DNA of 37,501 nt from Lachnospiraceae bacterium (lineage in GTDB: Bacteria; Bacillota; Clostridia; Lachnospirales; Lachnospiraceae). Of this stretch, positions 14,818-24,680 are shown in pieces. Made by a program: the position numbers and the translations under genes. Numbering within the stretch: the stretch's first letter is position 1; every line of letters starts with the position of its first letter. The stretch is from assembly GCA_910575605.1 (NCBI GenBank), contig CAJTEW010000027.1:1-37501 (forward strand), in the 5' to 3' direction. The notes below the pieces were generated by a model, which was not told the DNA's origin, did not search any database, and worked only from the letters and a program-made list of their open reading frames with translations.

Positions 14818-15183
14818 ATGACAATTGATGAGGCGAGTACCCGCTACAATATTCCACTTGATATTCTTAGGGAATATGAAGGCTGGGGATTGTGTAATGC
14901 TGTCAAAAAGGTCATGGGGGCATGGCAATATGACGATCAGGATATTGAACGGTTGAGTATGATTATGACGCTGCATGATATTGGTTTTAACAGCAATGAG
15001 GTTGAACATTATATGCGTCTGCTGTTGGAAGATGGAAATACCGAGGCGCAGCGGCTTGAAATGTTGAATAAAAAACGTAGTACAGCCCTTGACGAAATTC
15101 ATTTCAAAGAAATGCAGCTGGATCGATTGGATTATCTTAGACATAAAATTCAAGCGTCAGGCAGAAACAACGGGGGAAAATAA
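14818..15183 (+). CDS. MerR-family regulator
   Basis: The 121-residue protein starts MTIDEASTRYNIPLDILREY, a MerR-type winged helix, though the usual aromatic-rich wing is shortened (WGLCNAVKKVMGAWQYDDQD). The rest is a long dimerisation helix (about 55-110). I place the start at 14818, not at the in-frame ATG at 14800, because GGAAAGGAG lies at 14802-14810, between the two. The flavodoxin gene begins 2 bases after its stop. MerR proteins usually twist a long-spaced promoter on binding a metal, oxidant or drug. There is no conserved metal-binding cysteine set here, so the signal is likely organic or redox (inference). Confidence 0.85.
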   Translation: MTIDEASTRYNIPLDILREYEGWGLCNAVKKVMGAWQYDDQDIERLSMIMTLHDIGFNSNEVEHYMRLLLEDGNTEAQRLEMLNKKRSTALDEIHFKEMQLDRLDYLRHKIQASGRNNGGK

Positions 15184-15185
15184 CT

Positions 15186-15656
15186 ATGAAAAGTTTGATT
15201 GTGTATTACACATGGTCGGGAAAGACCAAAGGAATGGCGGAGATTATTGCACGTCTGACAGGAGCTGATCTGTTGGAAATTAAACCGGAAACACCATATA
15301 CGACGGATTATAACAAAGTGGTTGAACAGGCCAAGAAAGAAATTCGTGAGGGCTATCGCCCCATTATCGCCCCGGTTCATGCAGAACTTGAACTGTATCA
15401 TGTGATTTACATTGGCACACCAATCTGGTGGGGAACAATGGCTCCGCCACTGGCGGCATTTTTGGAGGAACATGATTTCAGCAGTAAAATAATAATGCCT
15501 TTCTCAACGCATGGCGGAGGCGGTAAAGGCCATAGCGACCATGACATTGCGAAACTATGTCACGGCGCACAGCTCATGGAAATGTATACTGCTTATGAGG
15601 GCGGAGGGCGCACTGCTGAAAAGGAAATTTTCGGATGGATTAAAAAAACAAACTGA
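15186..15656 (+). CDS. Flavodoxin-like protein, cytoplasmic
   Basis: The 156-residue protein is close to the usual flavodoxin length. It has an FMN phosphate-binding loop at the start (IVYYTWSGKTKGMAE, residues 5-19), the YIGTPIWWGTMAPPLAAFLE loop around 78-97, and STHGGGGKG near 110. It has no signal peptide. It is a single-electron or hydride carrier of unknown partner, probably serving the aldo/keto reductase or membrane protein of the same operon. GGGGG lies about 10 bases before the ATG, inside the end of the MerR gene. It is the first of three flavodoxin-like proteins in this operon and the only one predicted to stay in the cytoplasm. Confidence 0.88.
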   Translation: MKSLIVYYTWSGKTKGMAEIIARLTGADLLEIKPETPYTTDYNKVVEQAKKEIREGYRPIIAPVHAELELYHVIYIGTPIWWGTMAPPLAAFLEEHDFSSKIIMPFSTHGGGGKGHSDHDIAKLCHGAQLMEMYTAYEGGGRTAEKEIFGWIKKTN

Positions 15657-15670
15657 TTTAAGGGAGGATA

Positions 15671-16381
15671 ATGGCAATGAGAAAATTATTTGCAGGAATG
15701 ATGGTGTGCATGTTGATGCTTGCTCTGACAGCCTGTGGAAATGCAGAGGATAATCATTCAGAGGAACTTTCACATTCAGCGCAGAGCACAACGGAAAAGC
15801 CTGCTGCAGAAGCAGAGAGAGAACCAGAAAACGAATTGGGAACAGAGGAAAGCACTTCTTCGGAGGGTGCGTTGGAAACAGATTCAAAGCCGGAAACAGA
15901 AGGAATCGTGAAAGAACTGGTTGTATACTTTTCCTGGTCCGGAAATACGCAGTCCGTTGCCACTGAAATTCAGAATCAAACGGGTGCAGATGAGTTCCGG
16001 CTTATGCCGGCAGAGCCTTATACAGATGATTATGATGCTCTTTTGGATATTGCACAGGAAGAACAGCGAAGTGGCGCACGGCCTGAAATTTCCGACAGCA
16101 TAGAAAACTTTGAAAATTATGAGGTAATCTATCTTGGTTTTCCGAATTGGTGGGGCGATATGCCAATGATCCTTTATAGCTTTTTGGATGATTATGACTT
16201 GTCAGGCAAAACAATTATTCCTTTTGTTACAAGTGGCGGCAGTGGATTTTCTGATACAATCAGTACGATTAAAAGCATGGAACCGGATGCAGAGGTATTA
16301 GACGGACTTTCTTTAGGCAGCTCACAGGCGGCAGAACCTGCCAGTGCGGTAACAGATTGGCTGAATGGGCTTGCGGAATAG
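15671..16381 (+). CDS. Flavodoxin-domain lipoprotein
   Basis: The 236-residue product has a lipoprotein signal peptide with lipobox LTAC (C22 if the first ATG is used). A glutamate- and serine-rich linker follows (about 23-78). The flavodoxin domain reads LVVYFSWSGNTQSVATEI, then LGFPNWWGDMPMILYSFL and TSGGSGFSDT. It would be anchored outside the membrane. The ATG at 15671 is only 3 bases after GGGAGG; the ATG at 15677, giving MRKLF, is 9 bases away and may be the true start. An extracytoplasmic flavodoxin next to a membrane cytochrome-like protein suggests electron transfer across the membrane (inference). Confidence 0.88.
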   Translation: MAMRKLFAGMMVCMLMLALTACGNAEDNHSEELSHSAQSTTEKPAAEAEREPENELGTEESTSSEGALETDSKPETEGIVKELVVYFSWSGNTQSVATEIQNQTGADEFRLMPAEPYTDDYDALLDIAQEEQRSGARPEISDSIENFENYEVIYLGFPNWWGDMPMILYSFLDDYDLSGKTIIPFVTSGGSGFSDTISTIKSMEPDAEVLDGLSLGSSQAAEPASAVTDWLNGLAE

Positions 16382-16392
16382 GAGGCTGCGTG

Positions 16393-17430
16393 ATGGAATA
16401 TACAAAACTTGGAATATCTGATCTGACCGTATCTCGTATTTGTATGGGATGTATGGGATTTGGCGAAGCAGGAAACGGGCAGCATACATGGACGGTTGAC
16501 GAGGAACACTCCCGTCAGATCATCCGCCGGGGACTGGAATTGGGCGTGAACTTCTTCGATACGGCAATCGCTTACCAGAGTGGAACCAGCGAGCAGTATC
16601 TTGGCCGGGCGCTTTGGGATTGTGCAAAGCGGGAGGATGTTGTGGTTGCGACAAAATTCCTTCCCCGTACACAGGAAGAAATCAAGGAGGGCGTAACCGG
16701 GCAGCAGCATATTGCGCGGATGATAGACAAAAGCCTCGCGAATCTTGGTATGGACTATGTTGATTTATACATCTGCCACATGTGGGATTACGAAACGCCG
16801 CTTTATGATATTATGGAAGGCTTGAACAATGTGGTGAAGGCTGGAAAGGCACGCTATATTGGTATTTCTAACTGTTATGCTTACCAGCTTGCAAAGGCAA
16901 ACGCACTGGCAGAAAGGGAGGGGTTTGCAAAGTTCGTATCGGTACAGGGACATTATAATCTGATTTTCCGGGAGGAAGAACGGGAAATGGCAAAACTGTG
17001 CGCGGAGGATGATATTGCGATGACGCCATATAGCGCATTGGCAGGCGGCAGGCTTGCGAAACATCCCGGCGAAACTTCAAAGCGTATGCAGGAGGACAGC
17101 TATGCAAAGATGAAATATGGTGCAACTGCGGGGCAGGATGGCGTAATTATTGACAGAGTAGCAGAACTGGCCGGGCAAAAAGGCGTTTCCATGACAGAAA
17201 TTTCCCTTGCATGGATTTTGACAAAGGTGACTTCACCTGTGGTTGGCGCAACAAAGCTCCACCATATAGAAGGAGCGGCAAAAGCAGCGGAGCTGACATT
17301 ATCGGTGGAGGAAATTTCCTATTTAGAGAAGACTTATGTTCCGCATAATTTGGTGGGCGTTATGGCACAAAATACGCAGGATTCTGCGAAAGAGAGTCAT
17401 GTATGGTCTACCGGAAACCAGAAAATCTGA
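16393..17430 (+). CDS. Aldo/keto reductase
   Basis: NAD(P)H-dependent reductase of the AKR fold, 345 residues. The catalytic tetrad is visible: D56 and Y61 in NFFDTAIAYQSG, K88 in VVATKFLPR, and H129 in LYICHMWD. The C-terminal coenzyme region SPVVGATKLHHIEGA is present. The frame is open 12 codons upstream, but AGGAGG lies about 7 bases before the ATG at 16393 and the family start METLKLG-like (MEYTKLGIS) is there. It sits between a flavodoxin lipoprotein and a CMD/cupin protein. The substrate is probably a carbonyl or quinone; not determinable from sequence. Confidence 0.92.
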   Translation: MEYTKLGISDLTVSRICMGCMGFGEAGNGQHTWTVDEEHSRQIIRRGLELGVNFFDTAIAYQSGTSEQYLGRALWDCAKREDVVVATKFLPRTQEEIKEGVTGQQHIARMIDKSLANLGMDYVDLYICHMWDYETPLYDIMEGLNNVVKAGKARYIGISNCYAYQLAKANALAEREGFAKFVSVQGHYNLIFREEEREMAKLCAEDDIAMTPYSALAGGRLAKHPGETSKRMQEDSYAKMKYGATAGQDGVIIDRVAELAGQKGVSMTEISLAWILTKVTSPVVGATKLHHIEGAAKAAELTLSVEEISYLEKTYVPHNLVGVMAQNTQDSAKESHVWSTGNQKI

Positions 17431-17443
17431 ATGGAGGATTAAA

Positions 17444-18529
17444 ATGAATTTGCATGTAACAGATCCGGAATTTATGGAGCGTTTTGAACATTTTGCTTTT
17501 GAAGAAGTCCCCAATGAGGAAGGACAGCAGCTTGATGACAAGACCCGGTATATGGCGATTCTGGCAACTCTGATTGGCTGCCAGGGAATGGAAGAATACC
17601 GCCTTGTATTATCCAGGGCGTTGGATGCCGGCTTTGCACCGATTGCAGTAAAAGAGATTGTGTATCAGGCGGTAGATTATCTTGGAATCGGACGTGTTCT
17701 CCCATACTTGAAGGCGTCAAATTCTATTTTGGAAAGCCGTGGTATAAAATTACCTTTAGAGGGGCAATGCACGACAACACCGGAGAACCGTCTTGAAAAA
17801 GGGATACAGGCACAGGCAGATATTTTTGGAGAACACATGAAAGAAGCATGGAAGGCCGGACATATCAACCGCTGGCTGGCAGCAAATTGTTTTGGGGATT
17901 ACTATACCCGGACAGGACTTAATCTGGCACAAAGGGAAATGATTACGTTCTGCTTTTTAGCTGCTCAGGGAGGGTGCGAACCGCAGCTTATCGCCCATGC
18001 AACGGGCAACATAAATTTAGGAAACGATAAGGAGTTTTTGATTCGGGTGGTTTCCCAGTGTTTGCCTTATATTGGTTATCCGAGAAGTTTGAATGCGATT
18101 AACTGTATTAACAAAGCAGTTGACACCGGAAAGAAAACACTTTTTCCTATGGGCGGCCCCAACAACGCCTTTGCGTCATATTTTGTGGGACAGAGTTTTC
18201 TGAATATGCTTACTACGGAAGGCGTGCCGATTGGCAATGTCACTTTTGAACCTGGATGCCGCAATAATTGGCATATCCATAAGGCAGATAAAGGCGGCGG
18301 GCAGATTCTGCTCTGTACGAATGGACGGGGTTGGTATCAGGAATGGGGCAGGGAGGCGAGGGAACTATTCCCCGGAGATGTCGTGACGATCCCCGCCGGC
18401 GTCAAGCATTGGCATGGTGCAGCAAAGGATAGCTGGTTTACACATCTTGCCGTGGAAGTTCCTGGAGAAAATACGGGCAGCGAGTGGTTGGAGCCGGTGG
18501 ACAAAGCTGCCTATGCTGCCTTGAAATGA
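17444..18529 (+). CDS. Carboxymuconolactone-decarboxylase-like protein with C-terminal cupin
   Basis: The 361-residue protein has two AhpD/CMD-type helical segments (about 35-110 and 125-225; the second reads REMITFCFLAAQGGCEPQL then IAHATGNINLG). A C-terminal cupin (about 265-345) has the likely metal ligands in NNWHIHKADKGGGQIL and GVKHWHG. The first CMD segment lacks a CxxC pair, so AhpD-type peroxidase chemistry is doubtful. GGAGG is about 8 bases before the ATG at 17444; the longer open frame overlaps the previous gene and is unlikely. Its stop overlaps the next start (ATGA). CMD/cupin proteins often travel with aldo/keto reductases and flavodoxins in operons of unknown chemistry. Confidence 0.85.
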   Translation: MNLHVTDPEFMERFEHFAFEEVPNEEGQQLDDKTRYMAILATLIGCQGMEEYRLVLSRALDAGFAPIAVKEIVYQAVDYLGIGRVLPYLKASNSILESRGIKLPLEGQCTTTPENRLEKGIQAQADIFGEHMKEAWKAGHINRWLAANCFGDYYTRTGLNLAQREMITFCFLAAQGGCEPQLIAHATGNINLGNDKEFLIRVVSQCLPYIGYPRSLNAINCINKAVDTGKKTLFPMGGPNNAFASYFVGQSFLNMLTTEGVPIGNVTFEPGCRNNWHIHKADKGGGQILLCTNGRGWYQEWGREARELFPGDVVTIPAGVKHWHGAAKDSWFTHLAVEVPGENTGSEWLEPVDKAAYAALK

Positions 18530-19242
18530 AGAAAGTGGGTGGTGCTTTGAAATCTAAATTGCAGACAATAAAATGGGTGACGGATGTTTTGATGACTTTA
18601 GCAATGCTATTTCTTATGGGCTATCAATTTTGGGGAGAGCAGGCCCACGAATGGATTGGTGCAGGTATATTTATTCTCTTTATCCTGCACCACATATTAA
18701 ACCGGCAATGGTACAAGACGCTTTTCAGAGGTAATTATACGCCTTTTCATGTCTTTCAGGCTATTGTGAATGTATTGGTGTTTGTTTCCATGCTTGCGCT
18801 TATGTACAGCAGTATTGTAATGTCGCGCTATGTTTTTGCTTTCCTCCCAATTTCCGGTGGAATGTCGTTTGCCAGACGGCTGCATATTTTAGGCTCCTAT
18901 TGGGGCTTTCTGTTGATGGCTATACATCTCGGTCTGCATTGGAACATGTTTATGAACATTGTTGTAAAAAGATTTCAGATAGAAAAACGGTCAAAAATTT
19001 GTATCTTCCTGCTCTTTCTTATTGGACTTGTGGTTTCTATATTTGGACTTACGGCATTTATAAAGAGGGACTTTTCTACATATTTACTGTTAAAAAGTGA
19101 GTTTGTATTTTTAAATTATGGCGAACCGGTCTTGCTGTTTTACTTTGATTATTTTGCTTTGATGGGGCTTTGCATTTTTGTATCCCATTGTCTGTCAAAG
19201 TTGTTAAAGAAGATTCATAAGCGAAAGGCGGTTGCAAAATGA
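18526..19242 (+). CDS. DUF4405-like multi-helix membrane protein, possible b-type cytochrome
   Basis: The 238-residue protein has about five or six hydrophobic helices. Histidines are placed within or near helices: ILHHILNRQW around residue 45, then RRLHILGSYWGFLLMAIHLG and LHWN around 117-145. Histidines spaced this way on helices are the pattern of di-heme cytochrome b/ferric-reductase-like DUF4405 proteins. The start ATG overlaps the stop of the CMD gene (ATGA) and the end overlaps the next gene the same way, so all three are translationally coupled. It could carry electrons from the cytoplasm to the two flavodoxin lipoproteins (inference). Heme binding is not proven. Confidence 0.72.
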   Translation: MKKVGGALKSKLQTIKWVTDVLMTLAMLFLMGYQFWGEQAHEWIGAGIFILFILHHILNRQWYKTLFRGNYTPFHVFQAIVNVLVFVSMLALMYSSIVMSRYVFAFLPISGGMSFARRLHILGSYWGFLLMAIHLGLHWNMFMNIVVKRFQIEKRSKICIFLLFLIGLVVSIFGLTAFIKRDFSTYLLLKSEFVFLNYGEPVLLFYFDYFALMGLCIFVSHCLSKLLKKIHKRKAVAK

Positions 19243-20369
19243 AAAAATGGATTACAATGCTTTTGTCTTTCTGTTTGTTGTTTGGAATGACTGCTTGCAG
19301 TACGGGAAAAACAGAAGTGTCCGGTATAACAGAACAAAACAGCGAAAATCAGATGCCAAATAAAAAAACGGAAATAACATTGGCAGAAGGTTCAGAAACA
19401 TTTGCAAATAAAGTTGCAGGCAAAAGTGGCAGCAATATTCTGATTGCTTACTTTACATGGGCGGAGAATACGCAGGTCGAAAATCCAGATGAGGTGGATG
19501 TGGATGCTACAACATCAGCAAGTGTCCTCTTACCCGGCAATGCAGCACAAATTGTAGCATGGATTCAGCAAAAGGCTGGTGGTGATTTGTTTCCTATTAT
19601 TGTGTCAGAACCGTATTCCAGCGATTATGACGAGTGCGTAGATAGGGCAGCCAATGAAAAAGCTGAAAATGCCCGACCGGAGCTGGTAAATCATGTTGAT
19701 AATATGGACGAATATGATGTGATTTTTCTCGGTTTTCCGAACTGGTGGTATACAGCTCCGATGGCAATTTTTTCTTTCATAGAGGAATATGACTTCTCTG
19801 GCAAGACAATAGTACCCTTCTGTACACATGGAACTGGCGGACTGGCAGGCTGTATTGAGGATATAACGGCAACATTGCCGGATTCCGCGGAGATACTGGA
19901 GCCGATAGGTATTTATCGACCAGATGTGGATTCGGCACAGCCGGTTATTAACAAATGGTTAGAAGGGCTTGGTTTTGAGGATGGAGAGAAGGCTTCTAAT
20001 ATGGCGGATGGTGAAAGAAAACTGCGAATGATTGTAGATGGACAGGAAATCGCAATTACTCTTTATAATACGCCAGCAGCAAACGCATTATATGATTTGC
20101 TTCCTTTGGAATTGACTTTTGAAGATTTCAATGGGATTGAGAAAATCAGTTATCTTTCGGAAGAACTGCCAACGGACGGCGAACCGGACGGCTGTGATCC
20201 GGATGTGGGCGATTTGTGCCTATATGCTCCGTGGGGGAATCTTTCAATTTTTTATCAGGATTTTCGGTATTCAGAAAGTTTGATTATGTTGGGACATGTT
20301 GATTCGGGCATGGATATTGTTTCATCTATGGAAGAAAATACTGCTGTTGTTCTTGAAAAGTTAAATTAA
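19239..20369 (+). CDS. Lipoprotein with flavodoxin and cyclophilin-like domains
   Basis: The 376-residue product has a signal peptide with lipobox MTAC (C20). A flavodoxin domain follows (about 65-250: ILIAYFTWAENTQVENP, LGFPNWWYTAPMAIFSF, CTHGTGGLAG). The C-terminal cyclophilin-like domain is at about 265-376 (LRMIVDGQEIAITLYNTPAA then PWGNLSIFYQDFRYSE). The flavodoxin has an acidic insertion just after the phosphate loop (about 79-100), and the loop itself is altered relative to its two neighbours. It would sit on the outer face of the membrane. It is the last gene of the coupled redox operon and is followed by a terminator. Confidence 0.85.
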   Translation: MKKWITMLLSFCLLFGMTACSTGKTEVSGITEQNSENQMPNKKTEITLAEGSETFANKVAGKSGSNILIAYFTWAENTQVENPDEVDVDATTSASVLLPGNAAQIVAWIQQKAGGDLFPIIVSEPYSSDYDECVDRAANEKAENARPELVNHVDNMDEYDVIFLGFPNWWYTAPMAIFSFIEEYDFSGKTIVPFCTHGTGGLAGCIEDITATLPDSAEILEPIGIYRPDVDSAQPVINKWLEGLGFEDGEKASNMADGERKLRMIVDGQEIAITLYNTPAANALYDLLPLELTFEDFNGIEKISYLSEELPTDGEPDGCDPDVGDLCLYAPWGNLSIFYQDFRYSESLIMLGHVDSGMDIVSSMEENTAVVLEKLN

Positions 20370-20414
20370 GTATCTAATTTTGTTGATGTTGCAAGGCAAG
20401 CGTATCTTGCCCGG

Positions 20415-20449
20415 AAAGGTCAGTCTGTCTTGTATGGATTGGCCTTTTT
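20415..20449 (+). terminator. Terminator of the redox operon
   Basis: AAAGGTCAGTC (20415-20425) pairs with GATTGGCCTTT (20437-20447), with two G-T pairs, then T residues. A second short hairpin GGCAAG/CTTGCC lies just upstream. Confidence 0.75.
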
Positions 20450-20481
20450 ATTATGTTTGAATTGTGCAGGGAGGTGAATGT

Positions 20482-20838
20482 ATGAGTGAATATAAATCAA
20501 AGCGAAATTGGATTAATAATGATCCCTTAACGATTGTTGATTTAGGTTCATTACATTTTTGCCTTGAATATCGATCTGTTGAAATTTGTGGGAAAGAAAT
20601 CGAATTGACGGCTAAAGAATTTGATATTTTGGCATTACTAATCTTAAATCCTCATCGTGTTTTCACTTATGAGATGATCTCGGACATTGTTTGGAATGAA
20701 GAATATAATGAATATTCCCGTAAAGCAATAAATAATCATATCAGTAATTTAAGAAAAAAATTGAAAACCACACCGGACATACCCAATTATATTAAAAGTG
20801 TCCATAGTGTCGGATATAAATTTGAACCGCAGGAATAA
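20482..20838 (+). CDS. Stand-alone OmpR/PhoB-type winged-helix regulator
   Basis: The 118-residue protein consists almost only of a response-regulator output domain. It reads VEICGKEIELTAKEFDILAL near the start of the fold, then YEMISDIVWNEEY, AINNHISNLRKKL and YIKSVHSVGYKF at the end. There is no receiver domain in front. The start at 20482 has GGAGGTG about 7 bases upstream; the GTG 6 codons earlier is less likely. Its place between cargo and transposition genes is common in clostridial serine-recombinase elements, where such proteins may control excision or cargo. No partner kinase is present. Confidence 0.85.
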   Translation: MSEYKSKRNWINNDPLTIVDLGSLHFCLEYRSVEICGKEIELTAKEFDILALLILNPHRVFTYEMISDIVWNEEYNEYSRKAINNHISNLRKKLKTTPDIPNYIKSVHSVGYKFEPQE

Positions 20839-21006
20839 AACAAATAAACTAATACTAAAATTAGCTTTAAGAAAAGTAGCAACAATCTTATCTGTAAACA
20901 GAATCTTTCGGGAAAAATAAAAGAAATATCCCAAGTATAATTTCCACGAAAGGGAGACTGACCGCAATATAGCCCTCCGTTCCTCTTTAGTCAGGAGGAT
21001 TAGAGG

Positions 21007-21105
21007 ATGTTTCCGAAAGATACAGAGCAGCAGTTATTCCATTATATATGTGAGGCTCTAAGCGCCGTAGTCCATGAAAAAAGGATTACGGCGCTTTTTC
21101 CCTAA
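21007..21105 (+). CDS. Possible 32-residue peptide
   Basis: An ATG 8 bases after a perfect AGGAGG (20993-20998) opens a 32-codon frame starting MFPKDTEQQLFHYICEALSA and ending ITALFP. It looks helical and amphipathic and carries no known domain. The last third of the frame coincides with a strong hairpin (21060-21096). Either the hairpin terminates a non-coding transcript and the frame is chance, or the peptide's translation competes with termination. The strong ribosome-binding site is the main support. The rest of the gap 20839-21276 holds a short hairpin (21219-21225 with 21242-21248) and nothing else I can name. Confidence 0.35.
   Translation: MFPKDTEQQLFHYICEALSAVVHEKRITALFP
21060..21098 (+). 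terminator. Strong rho-independent terminator
   Basis: AAGCGCCGTAGTCC (21060-21073) pairs with GGATTACGGCGCTT (21083-21096), one G-T pair, 9-base loop, followed by TTTT. Confidence 0.8.
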
Positions 21106-21276
21106 CATTGAATTGTTATATGATAGAAATTTTTAATTGTATGAACAAGACCAATGATAGCATTGGATAAGCTGTTTGTAAATTTTTTGTGAACTTTTCG
21201 TATAGGGGACGCCGTTTTCCCTCTAAAAATGTACTGAATAGTAGAGGGATATATTTCAGACCGCCAGGAAGGAGGC

Positions 21277-21666
21277 ATGCCTATCCAAAATAAAACACCG
21301 ACTATGGCCTACTCACAATACCGTAAGGCAAGAAAGCTGGTGCATGAATGCTGCAACTATGACAACGGGAGCTGTATCGCACTGGACAATGGGGAAGGAT
21401 GCGTCTGTGTCCAGAGCATTTCCTATTCGCTGATCTGCAAATGGTTCCGTATTGCCGTCCTTCCATTGGACAGGCCGCTGGAAACAGAACTGCTGTATCG
21501 GGCCAGCATGAAACGCTGTGATGTCTGCGGGCAGCCATTCCTTCCCGGTTCCAACCGGGCAAAATACTGTAAGCCCTGTGCTTCAAAAATCCACCGCAGG
21601 CAGAAAACAGAAAGCGAAAGAAAAAGAAGGCTCTTGTGTGGACAATTAGAATCAAAAAAGAGTTGA
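21277..21666 (+). CDS. Cysteine-rich VLP-type mobile-element protein
   Basis: The 129-residue protein has many cysteines: ARKLVHECCNYDNGSCIALD and GCVCVQSISYSLICKWF in the first half, then a zinc-ribbon-like CDVCGQPFLPGSNRAKYCKPCASK. This is the cysteine-rich VLP-domain family found beside mobilisation genes of Gram-positive integrative elements. Its role is unproven. The ATG at 21277 lies almost on top of AAGGAGG, so the ATG at 21304 (MAYSQYRK) may be the real start. A relaxase gene normally follows but is missing here. Confidence 0.8.
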   Translation: MPIQNKTPTMAYSQYRKARKLVHECCNYDNGSCIALDNGEGCVCVQSISYSLICKWFRIAVLPLDRPLETELLYRASMKRCDVCGQPFLPGSNRAKYCKPCASKIHRRQKTESERKRRLLCGQLESKKS

Positions 21667-22038
21667 TTATACAGGCTCTGCAGACAGCGGTCAGAGGGTA
21701 TGAGGGATAAATCCCTTATGCCTCCCGAAATCAGGTTTTTAACTGTCCATAACACTTATTGAACCTAAAAGGGATTTTCCCAAACAGGTACAGATTTTCA
21801 TCTCGCGGTCTTTGCAGCCAACAGGAACTCCGCCAGTATGGGGAAATCCAGGATTGGATTTTCAGAGACTGGAAAAGCTGACCTTCCGGACGAACCGAAT
21901 CCGGCATTTCAGACGATGGATTTTCCGACGCTTTTGGCAGCCCATATTCAGACGGAAATTAAAGAGAAAGAAGTTAATTACAAGATAATCAATATCAATC
22001 AAATCAATCCGTGGATGGATTGATGGAAAGGAAGATAT
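21667..22038. other. Gap where a mobilisation gene would be expected
   Basis: No intact gene. An open frame at 21838-22023 (61 codons, ending ININQINPWMD) has a flavour of the variable C-terminal tails of RepA-like proteins. It could be a leftover of a deleted mob/rep segment; it has no good ribosome-binding site. Confidence 0.35.
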
Positions 22039-22404
22039 ATGCACAAATATGAATTAAGTCCCTACAAGAATGGTACTGCTGTACCGGCATATCTCCCACT
22101 CCCCCGTTTTCTCGTATCAATGGATTTATCCAATGACGCCAAAATATTGTATGCCCTTCTCTTTGACCGGGCGGGCATATCCAGAGAAAACGGGTACATA
22201 GAGCCGGATGGAAGGATACGCCTTTATTTCACCTTGGAAGAAGCAAAGGAAAAACTCCACAGGAGCCGCCAGGTGGCAACCCGTGCTTTTCAGGAACTGG
22301 AAAGAAACGACCTGATTGTACGCAGGAAACAGGGGCTTGGCAGACCGGCGGTAATTACGTTAAACATTCTTTCAGCTAAAAAGGGGGACAGCCTGCATGA
22401 GTGA
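22039..22404 (+). CDS. Short RepA-like replication-initiator N-terminal domain protein
   Basis: The 121-residue product matches the winged-helix N-terminal domain of replication initiator protein A. It reads LPRFLVSMDLSNDAKILYAL, then FDRAGISRENGYIEPDGRIR, YFTLEEAKEKLHRSRQVATR and RRKQGLGRPAVITLNI. A full RepA has a long C-terminal part, absent here, so this is a short form or a truncated gene. It may bind DNA to control element copy number or neighbouring genes rather than start replication. It overlaps the tnpW-like gene by 8 bases, indicating coupling. Confidence 0.78.
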   Translation: MHKYELSPYKNGTAVPAYLPLPRFLVSMDLSNDAKILYALLFDRAGISRENGYIEPDGRIRLYFTLEEAKEKLHRSRQVATRAFQELERNDLIVRRKQGLGRPAVITLNILSAKKGDSLHE

Positions 22405-22632
22405 CAAAAAAGAGTTAAACAATCTCCCCAAATATTTGAAACCAGAGATTGCGGAACGTGTAGCAGAGCATTTCAAGGACGGATTTTTTGAATTTGGCTT
22501 TAGTAAGGAAGAATCCATTGCTGTAGAAGGAAACACCGTCTACCACACAATTCCCCATTATGCGGAGGATGGGGCAGAAAGCGTATTGGACAAGCTGCGC
22601 CGTATCATGGCCGGAAATCTGGAGGAAACAGA

Positions 22633-22636
<4 letters not shown>
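22397..22636 (+). CDS. TnpW-like transposon-encoded protein
   Basis: The 79-residue protein ends with VEGNTVYHTIPHYAEDGAE then SVLDKLRRIMAGN, the short beta-strand and helix pattern of TnpW proteins found next to clostridial large serine recombinases. The N-terminal half (LPKYLKPEIAERVAEHFKDG) looks helical. Function unknown; possibly an accessory or directionality protein. It starts inside the RepA-like gene, and its stop overlaps the next small frame as ATGA. Confidence 0.7.
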
Positions 22637-24371
<1,735 letters not shown>

Positions 24372-24408
24372 CCTAAGCCACGCCGGTTTTGCCGGAGACT
24401 TGATATAC

Positions 24409-24445
24409 TTCCTTATGGGCTTCCGCCTAACCCACTATCTTTTTT
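24409..24445. mobile_element. Right end (inverted repeat) of the serine-recombinase element
   Basis: TTCCTTATGGGCTTCCGCC onward (24409-24439), followed by a T run, is the inverted counterpart of 13526-13563. It begins 38 bases after the recombinase stop. Beyond it, 24446-24680 carries no gene I can support. A 66-codon open frame on the minus strand ending at 24455 has coding-like composition and could be the remnant of an interrupted gene. Confidence 0.75.
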
Positions 24446-24680
24446 ATTTTACTACTATCTGATATCATATACACTTTTCAATCGGATTCCTTTTGCTTCC
24501 CCGGAAATAATCTTCACACGCTTCTCATCTCCATATAAAGATATTCTATATTCCCATAATTTTAATCCAAAATAAAGTAGAGAAAGAAAAGATTTTACAT
24601 TATAATAATATACAACATCTATTTCACTAAAAAAAGGTAACCAGAAAGGTTTAAATTACAAAATGAAGGAGGAACTGCAT

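Noticed and set aside
24455-24655. 66-codon minus-strand frame beside the element's right end
   Set aside because: The translation looks protein-like but there is no start codon with a ribosome-binding site and no family I can name; kept only as a note under the right end.
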